NCBI RefSeq assembly: GCF_001651035.1
Contig: NZ_LXRG01000192.1
Span: 372,001-436,000 of the forward strand
Source of the DNA: Halomonas sp. ALS9
GTDB lineage: Bacteria; Pseudomonadota; Gammaproteobacteria; Pseudomonadales; Halomonadaceae
DNA length: 64,000 nt
Direction: 5' to 3'
Numbering within the stretch: the first letter of the stretch is position 1; the number at the start of each line of letters is the position of its first letter. Made by a program: the position numbers and the translations under genes. Positions 1 through 8,320 of this stretch are shown here, piece after piece. The notes under the pieces were generated by a model. The model worked only from the letters and a program-made list of their open reading frames with translations, was not told where the DNA came from and searched no databases.

Positions 1-66
1 TAGTAATAAGGCAGGCAATTAATTTAGGAACAATTTTATAAACAATTCCAAGACTCGATCGTCATA

Positions 67-363
67 TTAAGTAGTGGGATCAAACAGTTTAACTTCACGT
101 ATATCGACCTGCTCCCAAACACGCTCAGTCATATAAGGCTCCTGCGCCAACCAAGCCTCCAAATCTTCTCGCGTGGTAAATCGGAAATGTGCATTAGAGC
201 CGATCATTTTGCCTTCATCGTTGAGTATCACCCCGCCACTGACGAAATTACCCGACGAATATAAGCGGCGCAGGCCTTCCAGGTGCGGCTCGCGACAAGC
301 CAATCGACGATCCAAGGCACCTTCATCAGTGTAGTCGTAGGCGACCAACGCATATTGTTTCAT
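67..363 (-). CDS. YciI-like small protein
   Basis: This 98-residue protein matches the YciI family: a short alpha/beta ferredoxin-like fold with an N-terminal strand (MKQYALVAYDYTD), a conserved Arg-x-x-His patch near residues 24-27 (REPHLEGL) and a middle segment with GG, followed by FxxxxREDLExWLAxEPY. The family is of uncertain biochemical function; some members act on chlorinated catechol derivatives or as small enzymes. An AGAGGA Shine-Dalgarno sequence precedes the ATG. It lies 21 nt downstream of the small membrane protein gene on the same strand, so the two may be cotranscribed. No function should be inferred beyond family membership. Confidence 0.85.
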   Translation of the reverse strand: MKQYALVAYDYTDEGALDRRLACREPHLEGLRRLYSSGNFVSGGVILNDEGKMIGSNAHFRFTTREDLEAWLAQEPYMTERVWEQVDIREVKLFDPTT

Positions 364-384
364 TTGTTATTCCTCTTTGAGTGT

Positions 385-693
385 CTACATCATCAACCAG
401 GAAAGAATAAACAGCCCCAACACGGTACGTATAATACCGCCTAGCAGCGAGCCGCGCAGAAACGCGCGCAAACCGCCCCACAGAATCAGCAGCCCGATCA
501 CTAAGACGGCAATACTGAAAAACGAATCGTTGATTCCCAGCGACCGAGTGAGACCGTCGATAAAATCGCCGAACGCTCCAAAGAAGTTGGTGAAAATACC
601 TAACAGAAACTCCACCACCACCCGGATCGCTTCGCCAATGGTTTCGCCGATTTCGTCAAAAAAGCCGTTTGCCTGCATTGCGTTTGCTTGCAT
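385..693 (-). CDS. Small hydrophobic membrane protein, unknown function
   Basis: This is a 102-residue protein with a polar N-terminus, an amphipathic or hydrophobic segment at about residues 25-55 and a strongly hydrophobic C-terminal half (about residues 60-78 and 85-102) ending SWLMM. I do not recognise a family. The overlapping plus-strand frame is low-complexity (Pro/Ser/Arg) and is most likely its shadow. The start is uncertain: Met1 has no strong ribosome binding site and Met6 is also possible. It is followed closely by the YciI-like gene, which suggests a two-gene unit. Confidence 0.5.
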   Translation of the reverse strand: MQANAMQANGFFDEIGETIGEAIRVVVEFLLGIFTNFFGAFGDFIDGLTRSLGINDSFFSIAVLVIGLLILWGGLRAFLRGSLLGGIIRTVLGLFILSWLMM

Positions 694-832
694 TAATAGT
701 ACTCAAGACTGAGAAGGATAAACCGCATTGTCGGTTAAATACGCTGACTGAGCAAAGCAGCACCACATCCCGCTCCCCATCGCCTCCAATGTTTAGCGTC
801 TTTCCTGCCAAGCAACTACCCTAAAAACTATA

Positions 833-844
833 AAACGTACGTTT
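833..844. promoter_or_regulatory. 12-bp palindrome upstream of aidB
   Basis: AAACGTACGTTT is a perfect palindrome about 41 bp before the aidB start, in an AT-rich stretch where a promoter would be expected. It looks like a dimeric repressor site. The protein that would bind is unknown, and no dedicated regulator gene is adjacent. Confidence 0.35.
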
Positions 845-884
845 AAATAAACACAATTATCATCTCTACGCGCAAGGTCTTGCT

Positions 885-2555
885 ATGACTGATCACTACC
901 CGCTCGCCGACCAACTCCAAGCCAACACTCATAAGGTGGAAAACCAGCCGCCATCGCTTGAGAACTACAACAGCTACACCTCTGATAAGGCCCTTCAGGA
1001 AGGCGTCAAGCGCGAAGGCGGCACTGACGACGCTTCACTCAGGGCGTTTGGACAGTGGGCAGGCTCGTCTGAAGCCATCGCCTTAGGGTTTGACGCCAAC
1101 CGTTACTCGCCGCAGTTGGTCACCCATGACCGGCAAGGTCATCGGATCGATTTGATCGAGTTTCACCCGGCCTATCACCAGCTAATGCAAACAGCGGTAG
1201 AGCAAGGCCTGCACGCAAGCCCCTGGCGAACCCCCGGGCCGGGCGCCCATGTTACACGTGCCGCCAACTACTATCTGAACACTCAGGTGGAAGCGGCCCA
1301 CGGCTGCCCGATCACCATGACGTTCGCTGCCCTGCCTGCGTTACGCCACCAGCCCAGCCTGCTTAAGAGCTGGGGCGATAAAATCACCGCACCGCACTAC
1401 GACCCGCGCAACGTGCCCTATTTCGAAAAACAGGGCGTCACCCTCGGCATGGCAATGACCGAGAAGCAGGGCGGCTCCGATGTGCGGCTTAACACCACCC
1501 GCGCCTATCCGATTGATCAAGGCGGGCCAGGGGAAGCCTACGAGCTAGTAGGGCATAAGTGGTTTGTCTCCGCGCCGATGTGCGACGCTTTCCTGGTGCT
1601 CGCCCAGGCCCCGGGCGGCCTGAGCTGTTTTCTACTGCCGCGCTGGCGACCCGACGGTACTAAAAACCCGCTCCATATCCAGCAGCTAAAGCGCAAAATG
1701 GGCAACGTGGCGAATGCCTCCAGCGAGACGGAGCTGCGGGGTGCCTTTGCCTGGATGGTGGGCGATGAAGGGCGCGGTGTGCGCACCATCATTGAGATGG
1801 TCGCCATGACCCGCTACGACTGCATGATTGGCTCTGCGGCCGGCATGCGACAGGCCACCGCCCAGGCGATTCACCACGCCTCTCATCGCCATGCCTTTGG
1901 GGCGCGTTTGAGTGAGCAGCCGCTGATGCAAAACGTGCTCGCCGATCTGGCCATCGAGAGTGAAGCCGCGACGACCCTGATGCTGCGCATGGCTCGAGCG
2001 ATGGATCAGCAAGACAACGAGCACGAGCGTCTGCTTGCACGCATTGCCACACCGGTCGGTAAATACTGGATCTGCAAGCGCACGCCCCACCACGCCTATG
2101 AAGCGATGGAAGTCATCGGCGGTAGCGGCGTCATGGAAACCCATTTGATGCCGCGCCTGTTCCGCGAATCGCCCATCAACGCCATCTGGGAAGGCAGCGG
2201 CAACGTGCAGTGTCTGGATATCCTGCGCGCGATTGAAAAGCAGCCCGAGGTGCTTGACGCCTACTTTGTAGAACTCGCCAAAGCACAAGGCGCTGATGCA
2301 CATTTGGATCGCTTTATTCACCAGTTACAGCAGCAAATGCAGGATACCCAAGCGCTCCAATACCGCGCTCGCCAGTTAGCGGACGGTATGGCTCTGGCGC
2401 TACAGGGCGCCCTACTGGTTCAGCACGCCCCCGCTTATGTGGCCGATGCGCTCTGCGCGGGGCGGCTCGCTGAGCGCAGTGGCCTCAACACCGGCACCCT
2501 GCCCACGGGGCTGAATTGTGCGGCGATCATCGAGCGTGCACAGCCCGTGGAATAA
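885..2555 (+). CDS. aidB: AidB-type acyl-CoA dehydrogenase
   Basis: This 556-residue flavoprotein belongs to the AidB branch of the acyl-CoA dehydrogenases. The N-terminus (VENQPPSLENYNSYTSDKAL) carries the AidB signature also seen in E. coli AidB, which is a tetrameric FAD protein of about 540 residues linked to the alkylation-damage response. MTEKQGGSDVR near residue 195 and GGSGVMETHLMPRLFRE near residue 410 are the family's FAD/active-site segments. The C-terminal extension past the ACAD core is typical of AidB. Isovaleryl-CoA dehydrogenase activity has been described for the family but its physiological role is unsettled. It is monocistronic here, with a perfect palindrome upstream and the glycine riboswitch unit downstream. 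The minus-strand frames inside it are shadows. Confidence 0.88.
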   Translation: MTDHYPLADQLQANTHKVENQPPSLENYNSYTSDKALQEGVKREGGTDDASLRAFGQWAGSSEAIALGFDANRYSPQLVTHDRQGHRIDLIEFHPAYHQLMQTAVEQGLHASPWRTPGPGAHVTRAANYYLNTQVEAAHGCPITMTFAALPALRHQPSLLKSWGDKITAPHYDPRNVPYFEKQGVTLGMAMTEKQGGSDVRLNTTRAYPIDQGGPGEAYELVGHKWFVSAPMCDAFLVLAQAPGGLSCFLLPRWRPDGTKNPLHIQQLKRKMGNVANASSETELRGAFAWMVGDEGRGVRTIIEMVAMTRYDCMIGSAAGMRQATAQAIHHASHRHAFGARLSEQPLMQNVLADLAIESEAATTLMLRMARAMDQQDNEHERLLARIATPVGKYWICKRTPHHAYEAMEVIGGSGVMETHLMPRLFRESPINAIWEGSGNVQCLDILRAIEKQPEVLDAYFVELAKAQGADAHLDRFIHQLQQQMQDTQALQYRARQLADGMALALQGALLVQHAPAYVADALCAGRLAERSGLNTGTLPTGLNCAAIIERAQPVE

Positions 2556-2607
2556 GCGTTCAAGACCATCGTCGTCTTTCATGCTAAAACTAATCAAGTT
2601 AAAGCTG

Positions 2608-2637
2608 ACCGTATTAAAGACTAACCGTATTAAAGAC
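2608..2637. repeat. Two 14-bp direct repeats, period 16
   Basis: ACCGTATTAAAGAC occurs at 2608-2621 and again at 2624-2637, followed by a degraded third unit (CATTTAAGACAATAAGAC). The array sits between the aidB stop and the glycine riboswitch. It may be a slippage product or part of the riboswitch promoter. Confidence 0.6.
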
Positions 2638-2670
2638 AGCAGCATTTAAGACAATAAGACACAAGGTAAT

Positions 2671-2885
2671 AGCGGGAGAGCTTGGCGCATCTGATAGCAA
2701 TCGCGATGACGCCAGCGCCGAAGGAGCAACAACCCCGGAAACTCTCAGGCAACCGGACCGCTATCACCCTCGCTTTCCGAAGAGCGGCTGATGACTGCGT
2801 CACTCAGCCCACCGAAGGAGCAAGCGCACCCAGCGGATGCGTGAATCTCTCAGGTTCCATGACGGAAGGGGTACGCCCAGCAGCT
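2671..2885 (+). promoter_or_regulatory. Tandem glycine riboswitch (two aptamers)
   Basis: The first aptamer runs from about 2671 (GCGGGAGAG) through GCCGAAGGAGCAA (2718-2730) to ACTCTCAGGC (2741-2750). The second has the same core: CACCGAAGGAGCAAG (about 2810-2824) and ATCTCTCAGG (2845-2854), closed by TTCCG near 2775 pairing with CGGAA near 2865. This is the standard glycine riboswitch architecture. CTCTC of aptamer 2 (2847-2851) is complementary to the GGAGAGAG ribosome binding site at 2925-2932. One can therefore infer that glycine binding holds CTCTC inside the aptamer and frees the ribosome binding site. An ON switch would suit a catabolic gene, but the mechanism is not shown. Confidence 0.9.
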
Positions 2886-2934
2886 TACGCCGTTAGGTGG
2901 GATTCCCCGACGCTCATACAATCTGGAGAGAGTT

Positions 2935-4197
2935 ATGCAACGCATTGCCGTTATCGGTGGTGGTATCACCGGCATTACCAGCGCTTACGCCCTGGTCAAA
3001 CGTGGCTATGAAGTCACCGTATTTGAAAAGCATCGCTACGCCGCGATGGAGACGTCATTTGCCAACGGCGGTCAGCTTTCAGCCTCTAATGCTGAAGTGT
3101 GGAACCACTGGCCGACGGTTATCAAGGGCCTGCGCTGGATGCTCAGAAACGACGCCCCTCTTTTAGTTAATCCCCGCCCAAGCTGGCACAAGCTCAGTTG
3201 GTTTGGCGAATTTATTGCCTCTATCCCCCGCTACGCTGCCAACACCACCGAAACCGCGCGGCTGGCCATTGCAGCACGCGAGCACCTGTTTCAGTGGGCG
3301 CAGGAAGAGCAGATCGATTTCGATTTAAAGCAGAAAGGTATTCTGCACATCTACCGGGACAAAAAGGGCTATGACCACGCCGCTAAGGTATCGCAACTAC
3401 TCAGCCAAGGCGGCCTAGAGCGCAGGGCGGTCACTCCTGACGAGATGCGCGCCATCGAACCCACCCTGGCGGGCAACTACTATGGCGGCTTCTTTACTGA
3501 AAGCGATGCCACGGGTGATATTCATAAGTTTACCCATGGCTTGGCCCAAGCTGCCGAACGCCGCGGCGTAACGCTTAAATATGGCCACAGCGTGCAGGAT
3601 ATCGGCGCGGACGAACAGCACGCCTGGGTCACTGCCGCAATTGAAGGCGAGGCTGACGGCGAACCCGTGCGCGAAACCTTTGATAGCGTCGTGGTATGCG
3701 CAGGCGTAGGCAGCCGAGCCCTGGCTGCGAAGCTAGGCGACCGGGTCAATATTTACCCGGTCAAAGGTTACTCGATTACCGTGCAGCTTGACGATGCTGC
3801 CTCCCAACAGGCTGCCCCTACCGTTAGCCTGCTCGATGATGAAACCAAGCTGGTCACCAGCCGCCTGGGCGATGACCGCTTCCGCATAGCCGGTACCGCC
3901 GAGTTTAACGGCTTTAATCGTGATATCCGCGACAACCGCATCCGCCCGCTGATTCGCTGGGTGGAAGAGTGCTTCCCTGGCGTCAGCACCCGCCGCGTGG
4001 TGCCCTGGGCAGGGCTGCGTCCGATGCTGCCCAATATGCTGCCCAAGGTCGGCCCCGGCAAACTGCCCACCGTGTTCTATAACACCGGGCACGGCCACCT
4101 CGGCTGGACGCTTTCTGCGATTACCGCGTATATGCTAGCGGATGCGGTAGAGGCGAAAGACGCACAAAGCGAGCGATCTACACAGCCACTAGCTTAG
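2935..4197 (+). CDS. DadA-like FAD-dependent D-amino acid dehydrogenase
   Basis: This 420-residue enzyme of the DAO superfamily resembles DadA, the small subunit-type dehydrogenase that oxidatively deaminates D-amino acids (mainly D-alanine) to 2-oxoacids at the inner membrane. The FAD-binding motif GGGITGITSAYALVKRGYEVTVFEK is at residues 8-32, followed by the DadA-typical SFANGGQLSASNAEVWN (about 40-56). The C-terminal WAGLRPMLPN and GHGHLGWT segments are conserved family FAD contacts. The start is fixed by GGAGAG six bases upstream. It sits behind a glycine riboswitch, so its natural substrate may be glycine or a related amino acid such as sarcosine rather than D-alanine; that is inference. 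No alanine racemase is adjacent. The gene appears to stand alone. Confidence 0.85.
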   Translation: MQRIAVIGGGITGITSAYALVKRGYEVTVFEKHRYAAMETSFANGGQLSASNAEVWNHWPTVIKGLRWMLRNDAPLLVNPRPSWHKLSWFGEFIASIPRYAANTTETARLAIAAREHLFQWAQEEQIDFDLKQKGILHIYRDKKGYDHAAKVSQLLSQGGLERRAVTPDEMRAIEPTLAGNYYGGFFTESDATGDIHKFTHGLAQAAERRGVTLKYGHSVQDIGADEQHAWVTAAIEGEADGEPVRETFDSVVVCAGVGSRALAAKLGDRVNIYPVKGYSITVQLDDAASQQAAPTVSLLDDETKLVTSRLGDDRFRIAGTAEFNGFNRDIRDNRIRPLIRWVEECFPGVSTRRVVPWAGLRPMLPNMLPKVGPGKLPTVFYNTGHGHLGWTLSAITAYMLADAVEAKDAQSERSTQPLA

Positions 4198-4218
4198 CCT
4201 TACCTACATCAACTGCAC

Positions 4219-4246
4219 TTGCCAAGCGGTCATCCGTTAATATAGA
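4219..4246 (+). promoter_or_regulatory. Candidate sigma-70 promoter
   Basis: TTGCCA (4219-4224) and TATAGA (4241-4246) are separated by 16 bp. They would start a transcript near 4254 that runs through several hairpins to the terminator at 4388-4423. This is prediction by eye only. Confidence 0.4.
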
Positions 4247-4253
4247 TAGTCGG

Positions 4254-4423
4254 GATAATGATCGAACCAGCGCCAGGCTCACTTCATAGTGGATAAGGCT
4301 GACGTTTGCGCATCGCTCAAATATGGGCGATAATGCAGCCACGACTCAGCCCTGAACGCAGCGATTAGGTTCGCTGGCAGTTAGGGTGAAGAAACCGGCC
4401 AATGCGCCGGTTTCTTCGTTTTT
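4254..4423 (+). ncRNA. Candidate structured leader or small RNA
   Basis: About 170 nt between a promoter-like sequence and a perfect intrinsic terminator contain further hairpins. ATCGCTC (4312-4318) pairs with GGGCGAT (4325-4331). CAGCGA (4359-4364) pairs with TCGCTG (4371-4376) and is flanked by CCCT/AGGG. There is no convincing reading frame inside. It does not match any RNA family I can recall (not 6S, tmRNA or RNase P). It could be an independent small RNA or an attenuator for the NYN gene, whose ribosome binding site begins right after the terminator's T tract. Confidence 0.4.
4388..4423 (+). terminator. Intrinsic terminator before the NYN gene
   Basis: A perfect 12-bp stem, GAAGAAACCGGC (4388-4399) with GCCGGTTTCTTC (4406-4417), has a 6-nt loop and is followed by GTTTTT. 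It is the clearest terminator in this part of the window and ends only 14 nt before the NYN start codon. Confidence 0.85.
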
Positions 4424-4436
4424 AAGGATCTCATTT

Positions 4437-5129
4437 GTGCAGACTGCCTTCTTTGTCGACGGCTACAACTTGTTCTACGGGCTACTTGCAGGTACGCCTT
4501 ACAAGTGGCTCGACCTATCAAGCTTGCTCGAAGCTATTGCTCACGAGAACGATCCCTGTAGCCAAGTGGCTGAAATACATTATTTCACTTCTCCAGTGCA
4601 ACCTACCCTAGCAACACGCAAGCAGCAGTCCAAACAGGCCCAAGATACCTATATTCGAGCGCTCAAGGCTCGTGGCATTGAGGTGCACTGGGGCCGGCAT
4701 CGCCTGGATCACCGGAAAGCTCCCCGCTTTATCTCCAGAAATATACCAGCCTCTCGGCAGGATCAGGTTGATATCTGGAACCTTGAGGAGAAAGAAACAG
4801 ATGTTCGTCTCGGTATCACGATGTATCGCCTTGCGGCTAAACAGAATTGGGGAGAGGCTCCGGAAAATCGAATCCAGCAAATCGTCTTAGTGTCGGGTGA
4901 TACGGACATGACCCCTGCTTTAGAGGCGATCCGTGCAGATTTTCCACACTTACGCATAGGTATCATCCTCCCCCATCGGAAGGGTGTTGACCGGACACCT
5001 CCAGGCTCCCTAAGAAAATACGCTGATTGGATGCGTCGCCATATAACCACCGATGAACTCGAAGCCCACCAATTCCCTGATCGTGTCCACACCCGAAAAA
5101 AGCCAGCCGACAAGCCCGAGTACTGGTAA
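4437..5129 (+). CDS. NYN domain protein (LabA/PIN-like predicted RNase)
   Basis: From the GTG at 4437 this is a 230-residue protein. A longer frame from GTG 4386 would translate through the terminator hairpin, and only the 4437 start has a ribosome binding site (AAGGA about 10 nt upstream), so I prefer 4437. FFVDGYNLFYGLL at the N-terminus supplies the first catalytic Asp/Asn of the NYN/PIN fold. VSGDTDMTPAL at about residues 147-157 supplies the second acidic cluster, and the GIILPHRK strand follows. NYN proteins are predicted metal-dependent RNases; substrate unknown. It is monocistronic, facing a convergent ABC transporter operon. Confidence 0.8.
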   Translation: MQTAFFVDGYNLFYGLLAGTPYKWLDLSSLLEAIAHENDPCSQVAEIHYFTSPVQPTLATRKQQSKQAQDTYIRALKARGIEVHWGRHRLDHRKAPRFISRNIPASRQDQVDIWNLEEKETDVRLGITMYRLAAKQNWGEAPENRIQQIVLVSGDTDMTPALEAIRADFPHLRIGIILPHRKGVDRTPPGSLRKYADWMRRHITTDELEAHQFPDRVHTRKKPADKPEYW

Positions 5130-5160
5130 CGAGTTATTTTAGAGAGGAAATAGCTTTGTT

Positions 5161-5181
5161 AAAACTGACTCGCATAGTCAG
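5161..5181 (-). terminator. Terminator of the amino-acid ABC operon
   Basis: Read on the minus strand, CTGACT-ATGCG-AGTCAG is followed by TTTTAAC. It lies 12 nt past the stop of the ATPase gene and is a plausible short intrinsic terminator. Confidence 0.55.
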
Positions 5182-5192
5182 GCTTAGTGCAC

Positions 5193-5960
5193 TCACACTA
5201 TAGGCGCTTCAAGTTCCAGGAAACGCCGTACCCGGTCGGTTTTGGGGTTGACGAAAAATTCGCTGGGGTGGGATTTTTCGATAATGATGCCTTTGTCGAG
5301 GAACACTACTTGGTCGGAGACCGCTCGGGCGAACTCCATCTCGTGGGTTACCAGCACCATGGTGTAGCCCTCTTTTGAGAGGTCTTTGATGACCCCTAAC
5401 ACCTCGCCCACCAGCTCTGGGTCGAGGGCTGAAGTGGGCTCGTCGAACAACATCACATTGGGCTGCATGGCGAGCGCCCGGGCAATGGCCACCCGCTGCT
5501 TCTGCCCACCCGAAAGGGTGTAGGGGTACTGCTCGCGTTTATCGACCATCCCGACTTTCTCAAGTAGCGCCATAGCCCGTTCCTCGGCCTCCTTCTTGCT
5601 CACCCCCTGCACATGAATAGGCGCTTCAGTGACATTGCGCAGCACGCTCAAGTGAGGCCAGAGGTTAAAGCCCTGGAATACCATGCCCAAGCGCGCACGC
5701 ATGCCAGCAAGCTCTCGGCGCGACATGGGCTTGCCGGTGTCGCTAACGCCGATGCGGTCACCGTCAATACGAATGTCGCCGCGGTCGGGCTGTTCAAGCC
5801 AGTTAATGCAGCGTAGCAGGGTAGATTTACCCGACCCCGATGAGCCTAAAATACTCACCACTTCGCCAGGCTGCACCTCAAGCGATACATCACGCAGCAC
5901 CTCGGTGCCATCAAAGCTTTTGGAGAGGTTACGAATACTAACAGCGGCGGTCTCAGGCAT
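5193..5960 (-). CDS. Amino-acid ABC transporter ATPase (HisP/GlnQ type)
   Basis: A 255-residue ATPase of the polar amino-acid uptake family that powers import through the two permeases encoded just upstream. It has Walker A (GSSGSGKST), Q-loop ([13 protein letters not shown]), signature LSGGQKQR, Walker B ([12 protein letters not shown]) and the switch histidine (LVTHEM). I place the start at ATG 5960, not at the first in-frame codon (5993), because AGGA lies eight bases before it and this gives the usual short overlap with the permease stop at 5953. The length is normal for the family. The DRIGV insert with a D/E-rich linker after Walker A is typical of HisP relatives. It is last in a four-gene operon. 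Confidence 0.92.
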   Translation of the reverse strand: MPETAAVSIRNLSKSFDGTEVLRDVSLEVQPGEVVSILGSSGSGKSTLLRCINWLEQPDRGDIRIDGDRIGVSDTGKPMSRRELAGMRARLGMVFQGFNLWPHLSVLRNVTEAPIHVQGVSKKEAEERAMALLEKVGMVDKREQYPYTLSGGQKQRVAIARALAMQPNVMLFDEPTSALDPELVGEVLGVIKDLSKEGYTMVLVTHEMEFARAVSDQVVFLDKGIIIEKSHPSEFFVNPKTDRVRRFLELEAPIV

Positions 5961-6618
5961 TTTCGAATCCTCGCTTGGCGCCAAAACGGCCAATCATTTT
6001 GATAAACAGTTCTAAACCAATACTGATCAACCAGTAGAAGCCGATCACCACGATGAACGCTTCCATGGGAATGAAGTAGGTGCTCGACAGGCTGCTCGCT
6101 GCCGCGGTGAGTTCGCGCACGGTGATAATCACCAGAAAGGCAGTATCTTTAAGCAGGATGATCAGTTGATTGCCCAACAAGCCGCGGGTTTTTAATATCA
6201 GTTGGGGCAAGATAATACGCATAAACATCTTGGGCTGCGAAAACCCTTGAGCGATGGCGGCCTCCACCTGTCCTTGGGCAAAAGTGGCGCGGCAGCCACG
6301 CAGAATCTCGGCAAAATAAGCACCGTGGTAAATCACCAGGGCAATAATCCCGGCCGTCCAGGCGCTCATACGAATGCCTGCACTGGGTAAACCGTAATAG
6401 AGCAGATACGCCAATATCAAAAACGGCAGCATGCGCATGCCATCGATAAAAATTCGCAGCGGAATCTTCAACCGTGGGCGAGAGCCTTCCAACAAAAACA
6501 CCATACCGCTGCCCATTAAAAAAGCTAACACGGCGGATAAACCAAACAGTTTTAAGGTGTTGTAAAAACCACTTAAAAACACATCGTAAGACGACCAAAG
6601 AATGTCCCAATTGCTCAT
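5953..6618 (-). CDS. Amino-acid ABC transporter permease (HisM type)
   Basis: A 221-residue inner-membrane permease with about five hydrophobic segments. The EAA loop ([22 protein letters not shown], about 130-151) docks on the ATPase. It pairs with the second permease to form the channel of a polar amino-acid importer. GGGGGAA precedes the ATG. The gene overlaps the ATPase start by 8 nt and begins 24 nt after the other permease, so translational coupling is likely. Confidence 0.92.
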   Translation of the reverse strand: MSNWDILWSSYDVFLSGFYNTLKLFGLSAVLAFLMGSGMVFLLEGSRPRLKIPLRIFIDGMRMLPFLILAYLLYYGLPSAGIRMSAWTAGIIALVIYHGAYFAEILRGCRATFAQGQVEAAIAQGFSQPKMFMRIILPQLILKTRGLLGNQLIILLKDTAFLVIITVRELTAAASSLSSTYFIPMEAFIVVIGFYWLISIGLELFIKMIGRFGAKRGFENA

Positions 6619-6642
6619 AGAGGTTCCCCCATAATGGCCACG

Positions 6643-7284
6643 TTAAACGGCCAGTCGGCTGGCCTTGCGCTCAGCCACACGTTGAAACCACACCAACAAA
6701 CTGATGATCAGCATATACAGCGCCGCAGCCGCTAAAATGGGTGGCAATGGGTCGTAGGTAACCGCTGAGATACGGTTGGTCACCCGGGTAAGGTCGACCA
6801 CGCCGATGACGGCAATGGCGGGACTGCCTTTAATCAGAAACGACATCTCATTGACCAAGCCCGGCAGACTGGTAATGGTAATTTGCGGCAGCATAATGCG
6901 GCGAAAATAGACCCATGGGGTCATGCCAATCGCCAGCGCGGCTTCACGCTGATCTTTAGAGAAGTTGTTAAACGCAGAGCGCCAAATTTCGGCGTTAAAG
7001 GCAGTGGTATTGAGCGTTAGCGCAATGATGCCGGCCACATTGCGGTTGAGGTTAACGCCCATGGTCGGTGCGGTTAAGAAGATAAATAACACCAGCGTTA
7101 CCAGCGGCGTTGCCCGCGCCAGGCTAATATAAACCCCTAGCACTTGATGCAGAACGGGAATTTTTGCCACTCGAAGCAACGCAATCAACAGCCCCATCAC
7201 CACACCGATGGCAATGGAGATGCCGGAGATCCACAGCGTTGTCCAGGCACCCTGAATGAGAAGTCCCCATGCGCTACTGTCCAT
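6643..7284 (-). CDS. Amino-acid ABC transporter permease (HisQ type)
   Basis: A 213-residue permease of the HisQ/GlnP group with the EAA motif QREAALAIGMTPWVYFRRIMLPQ at about residues 106-128. The GTG at 7290 lies inside the ribosome binding site, so ATG 7284, with GGGGGTGA eight bases upstream, is the better start. It is the second gene of the operon, 78 nt after the binding protein, and contributes half of the membrane channel. Confidence 0.9.
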   Translation of the reverse strand: MDSSAWGLLIQGAWTTLWISGISIAIGVVMGLLIALLRVAKIPVLHQVLGVYISLARATPLVTLVLFIFLTAPTMGVNLNRNVAGIIALTLNTTAFNAEIWRSAFNNFSKDQREAALAIGMTPWVYFRRIMLPQITITSLPGLVNEMSFLIKGSPAIAVIGVVDLTRVTNRISAVTYDPLPPILAAAALYMLIISLLVWFQRVAERKASRLAV

Positions 7285-7362
7285 GCCCACTCACCCCCTG
7301 ATTCGCTTGATTGGATAAGCCGCCCGGCTGGATGCGCACAGGCGGCTGGCGAAGGTGATGGC

Positions 7363-8220
7363 TTACATACCGGCCATTTCGTGGAACTCTTCTACGGAGG
7401 TGATCGGTGTTGTCGGTAGGTCGTCAAAAGACTCGCCAAACCATTTTTCCTGTAGCTCGGCCAAACGGCCCGAATCGCGCAGGTGGCTCATAAAATCGGT
7501 GATATAGGCCAACAGTTCGGGACTATCTTTACGCACCGGCCAAGCCACATAGCCCGGGCCGGAGACGGCCTGGCCCGCCTCGAATACGTCAGGGCGCTCA
7601 CTGATCAGGTCATTCACCGGCACGATGGAGTTGATAACGTAGTCAACACGGCCATTGGCGAGATCAGCGTAGATTTCTGGATAGGCTTCATACTGCATGA
7701 CCTCGCCCAGTTCGCCACCGCTCTCTTCCAGCATGACTTCCAGCTCTGGCAGGCGCGACAGCAGTGCACTGCCCGCTTGAACGCCCAGCGTCATACCGCT
7801 TAAATCTGCAACGCTATTGATACGGTCATCACCCGCCCGCTTGATATAAAAGTGCTGGGCGGAGGCGAAAGGCGGTGCATAGTTGAACACCCGCAGCCGC
7901 TCATCGGTCACCGAAGCGCCAGTCAGTGCCATGTCGTACTGGCCCGACGACACCGACGCCAGCAGCCCCGTCCAGGGCAAAATATCCTGGCGGATTTCGA
8001 AGTCCGCGTACTCCTCCAGTTCAATCAATATATCTTTGATAAAGCCGTCCGGGTCGCTGCCACTCATAAAGTTAAACGGTGCGTAATTATCTTCGGTAGC
8101 CACGGTCATGTAGCCACGGCTCTCGATTTCTTCTAAATCTGCGGCTGCCGTAGTGAATGACATCCCTAAAGTAAGAACACCAACGCTTAGTGCGGTAGTT
8201 AAAGCAGCTATTTTTTTCAT
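7363..8220 (-). CDS. Amino-acid ABC transporter periplasmic binding protein
   Basis: A 285-residue SBP_bac_3 protein. A Sec signal peptide (MKKIAALTTALSVGVLTLGMSFTTAAA) is cut after about residue 27. GYMTVATEDNYAPFNFM starts the mature ligand-binding fold, and DMALTGASVTDERLRVFNYAPPF is the typical hinge/ligand segment. These proteins bind polar or charged amino acids, but the exact ligand cannot be read. It heads the operon and diverges from a MocR-type regulator across a 194-bp region with repeats, so its expression is probably controlled by that regulator and a transaminated amino acid. Confidence 0.9.
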   Translation of the reverse strand: MKKIAALTTALSVGVLTLGMSFTTAAADLEEIESRGYMTVATEDNYAPFNFMSGSDPDGFIKDILIELEEYADFEIRQDILPWTGLLASVSSGQYDMALTGASVTDERLRVFNYAPPFASAQHFYIKRAGDDRINSVADLSGMTLGVQAGSALLSRLPELEVMLEESGGELGEVMQYEAYPEIYADLANGRVDYVINSIVPVNDLISERPDVFEAGQAVSGPGYVAWPVRKDSPELLAYITDFMSHLRDSGRLAELQEKWFGESFDDLPTTPITSVEEFHEMAGM

Positions 8221-8232
8221 CTTTTTATATCC

Positions 8233-8291
8233 CTAGAGTGAACAATCATCGCTAACCAAACGGTTACAAGTTGGAAGTAACTTCACCCTAG
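8233..8291. promoter_or_regulatory. Spaced inverted repeat in the divergent promoter region
   Basis: CTAGAGTGAA (8233-8242) and TTCACCCTAG (8282-8291) are inverted copies with one mismatch. They frame the likely promoter of the transporter operon. This could be an operator pair or a loop structure. Confidence 0.35.
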
Positions 8292-8320
8292 TTTTTTATC
8301 CTCCTCCCGATTAGAGCCAG

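Noticed and set aside
1686..2321. 211-residue minus-strand frame inside aidB
   Set aside because: It lies wholly opposite a well-supported gene, has no ribosome binding site and matches no family; it is a shadow of the high-GC third codon positions.
4386..4436. Longer NYN protein starting at GTG 4386
   Set aside because: The extension is encoded by the terminator hairpin and has no ribosome site; the NYN fold begins after 4437.
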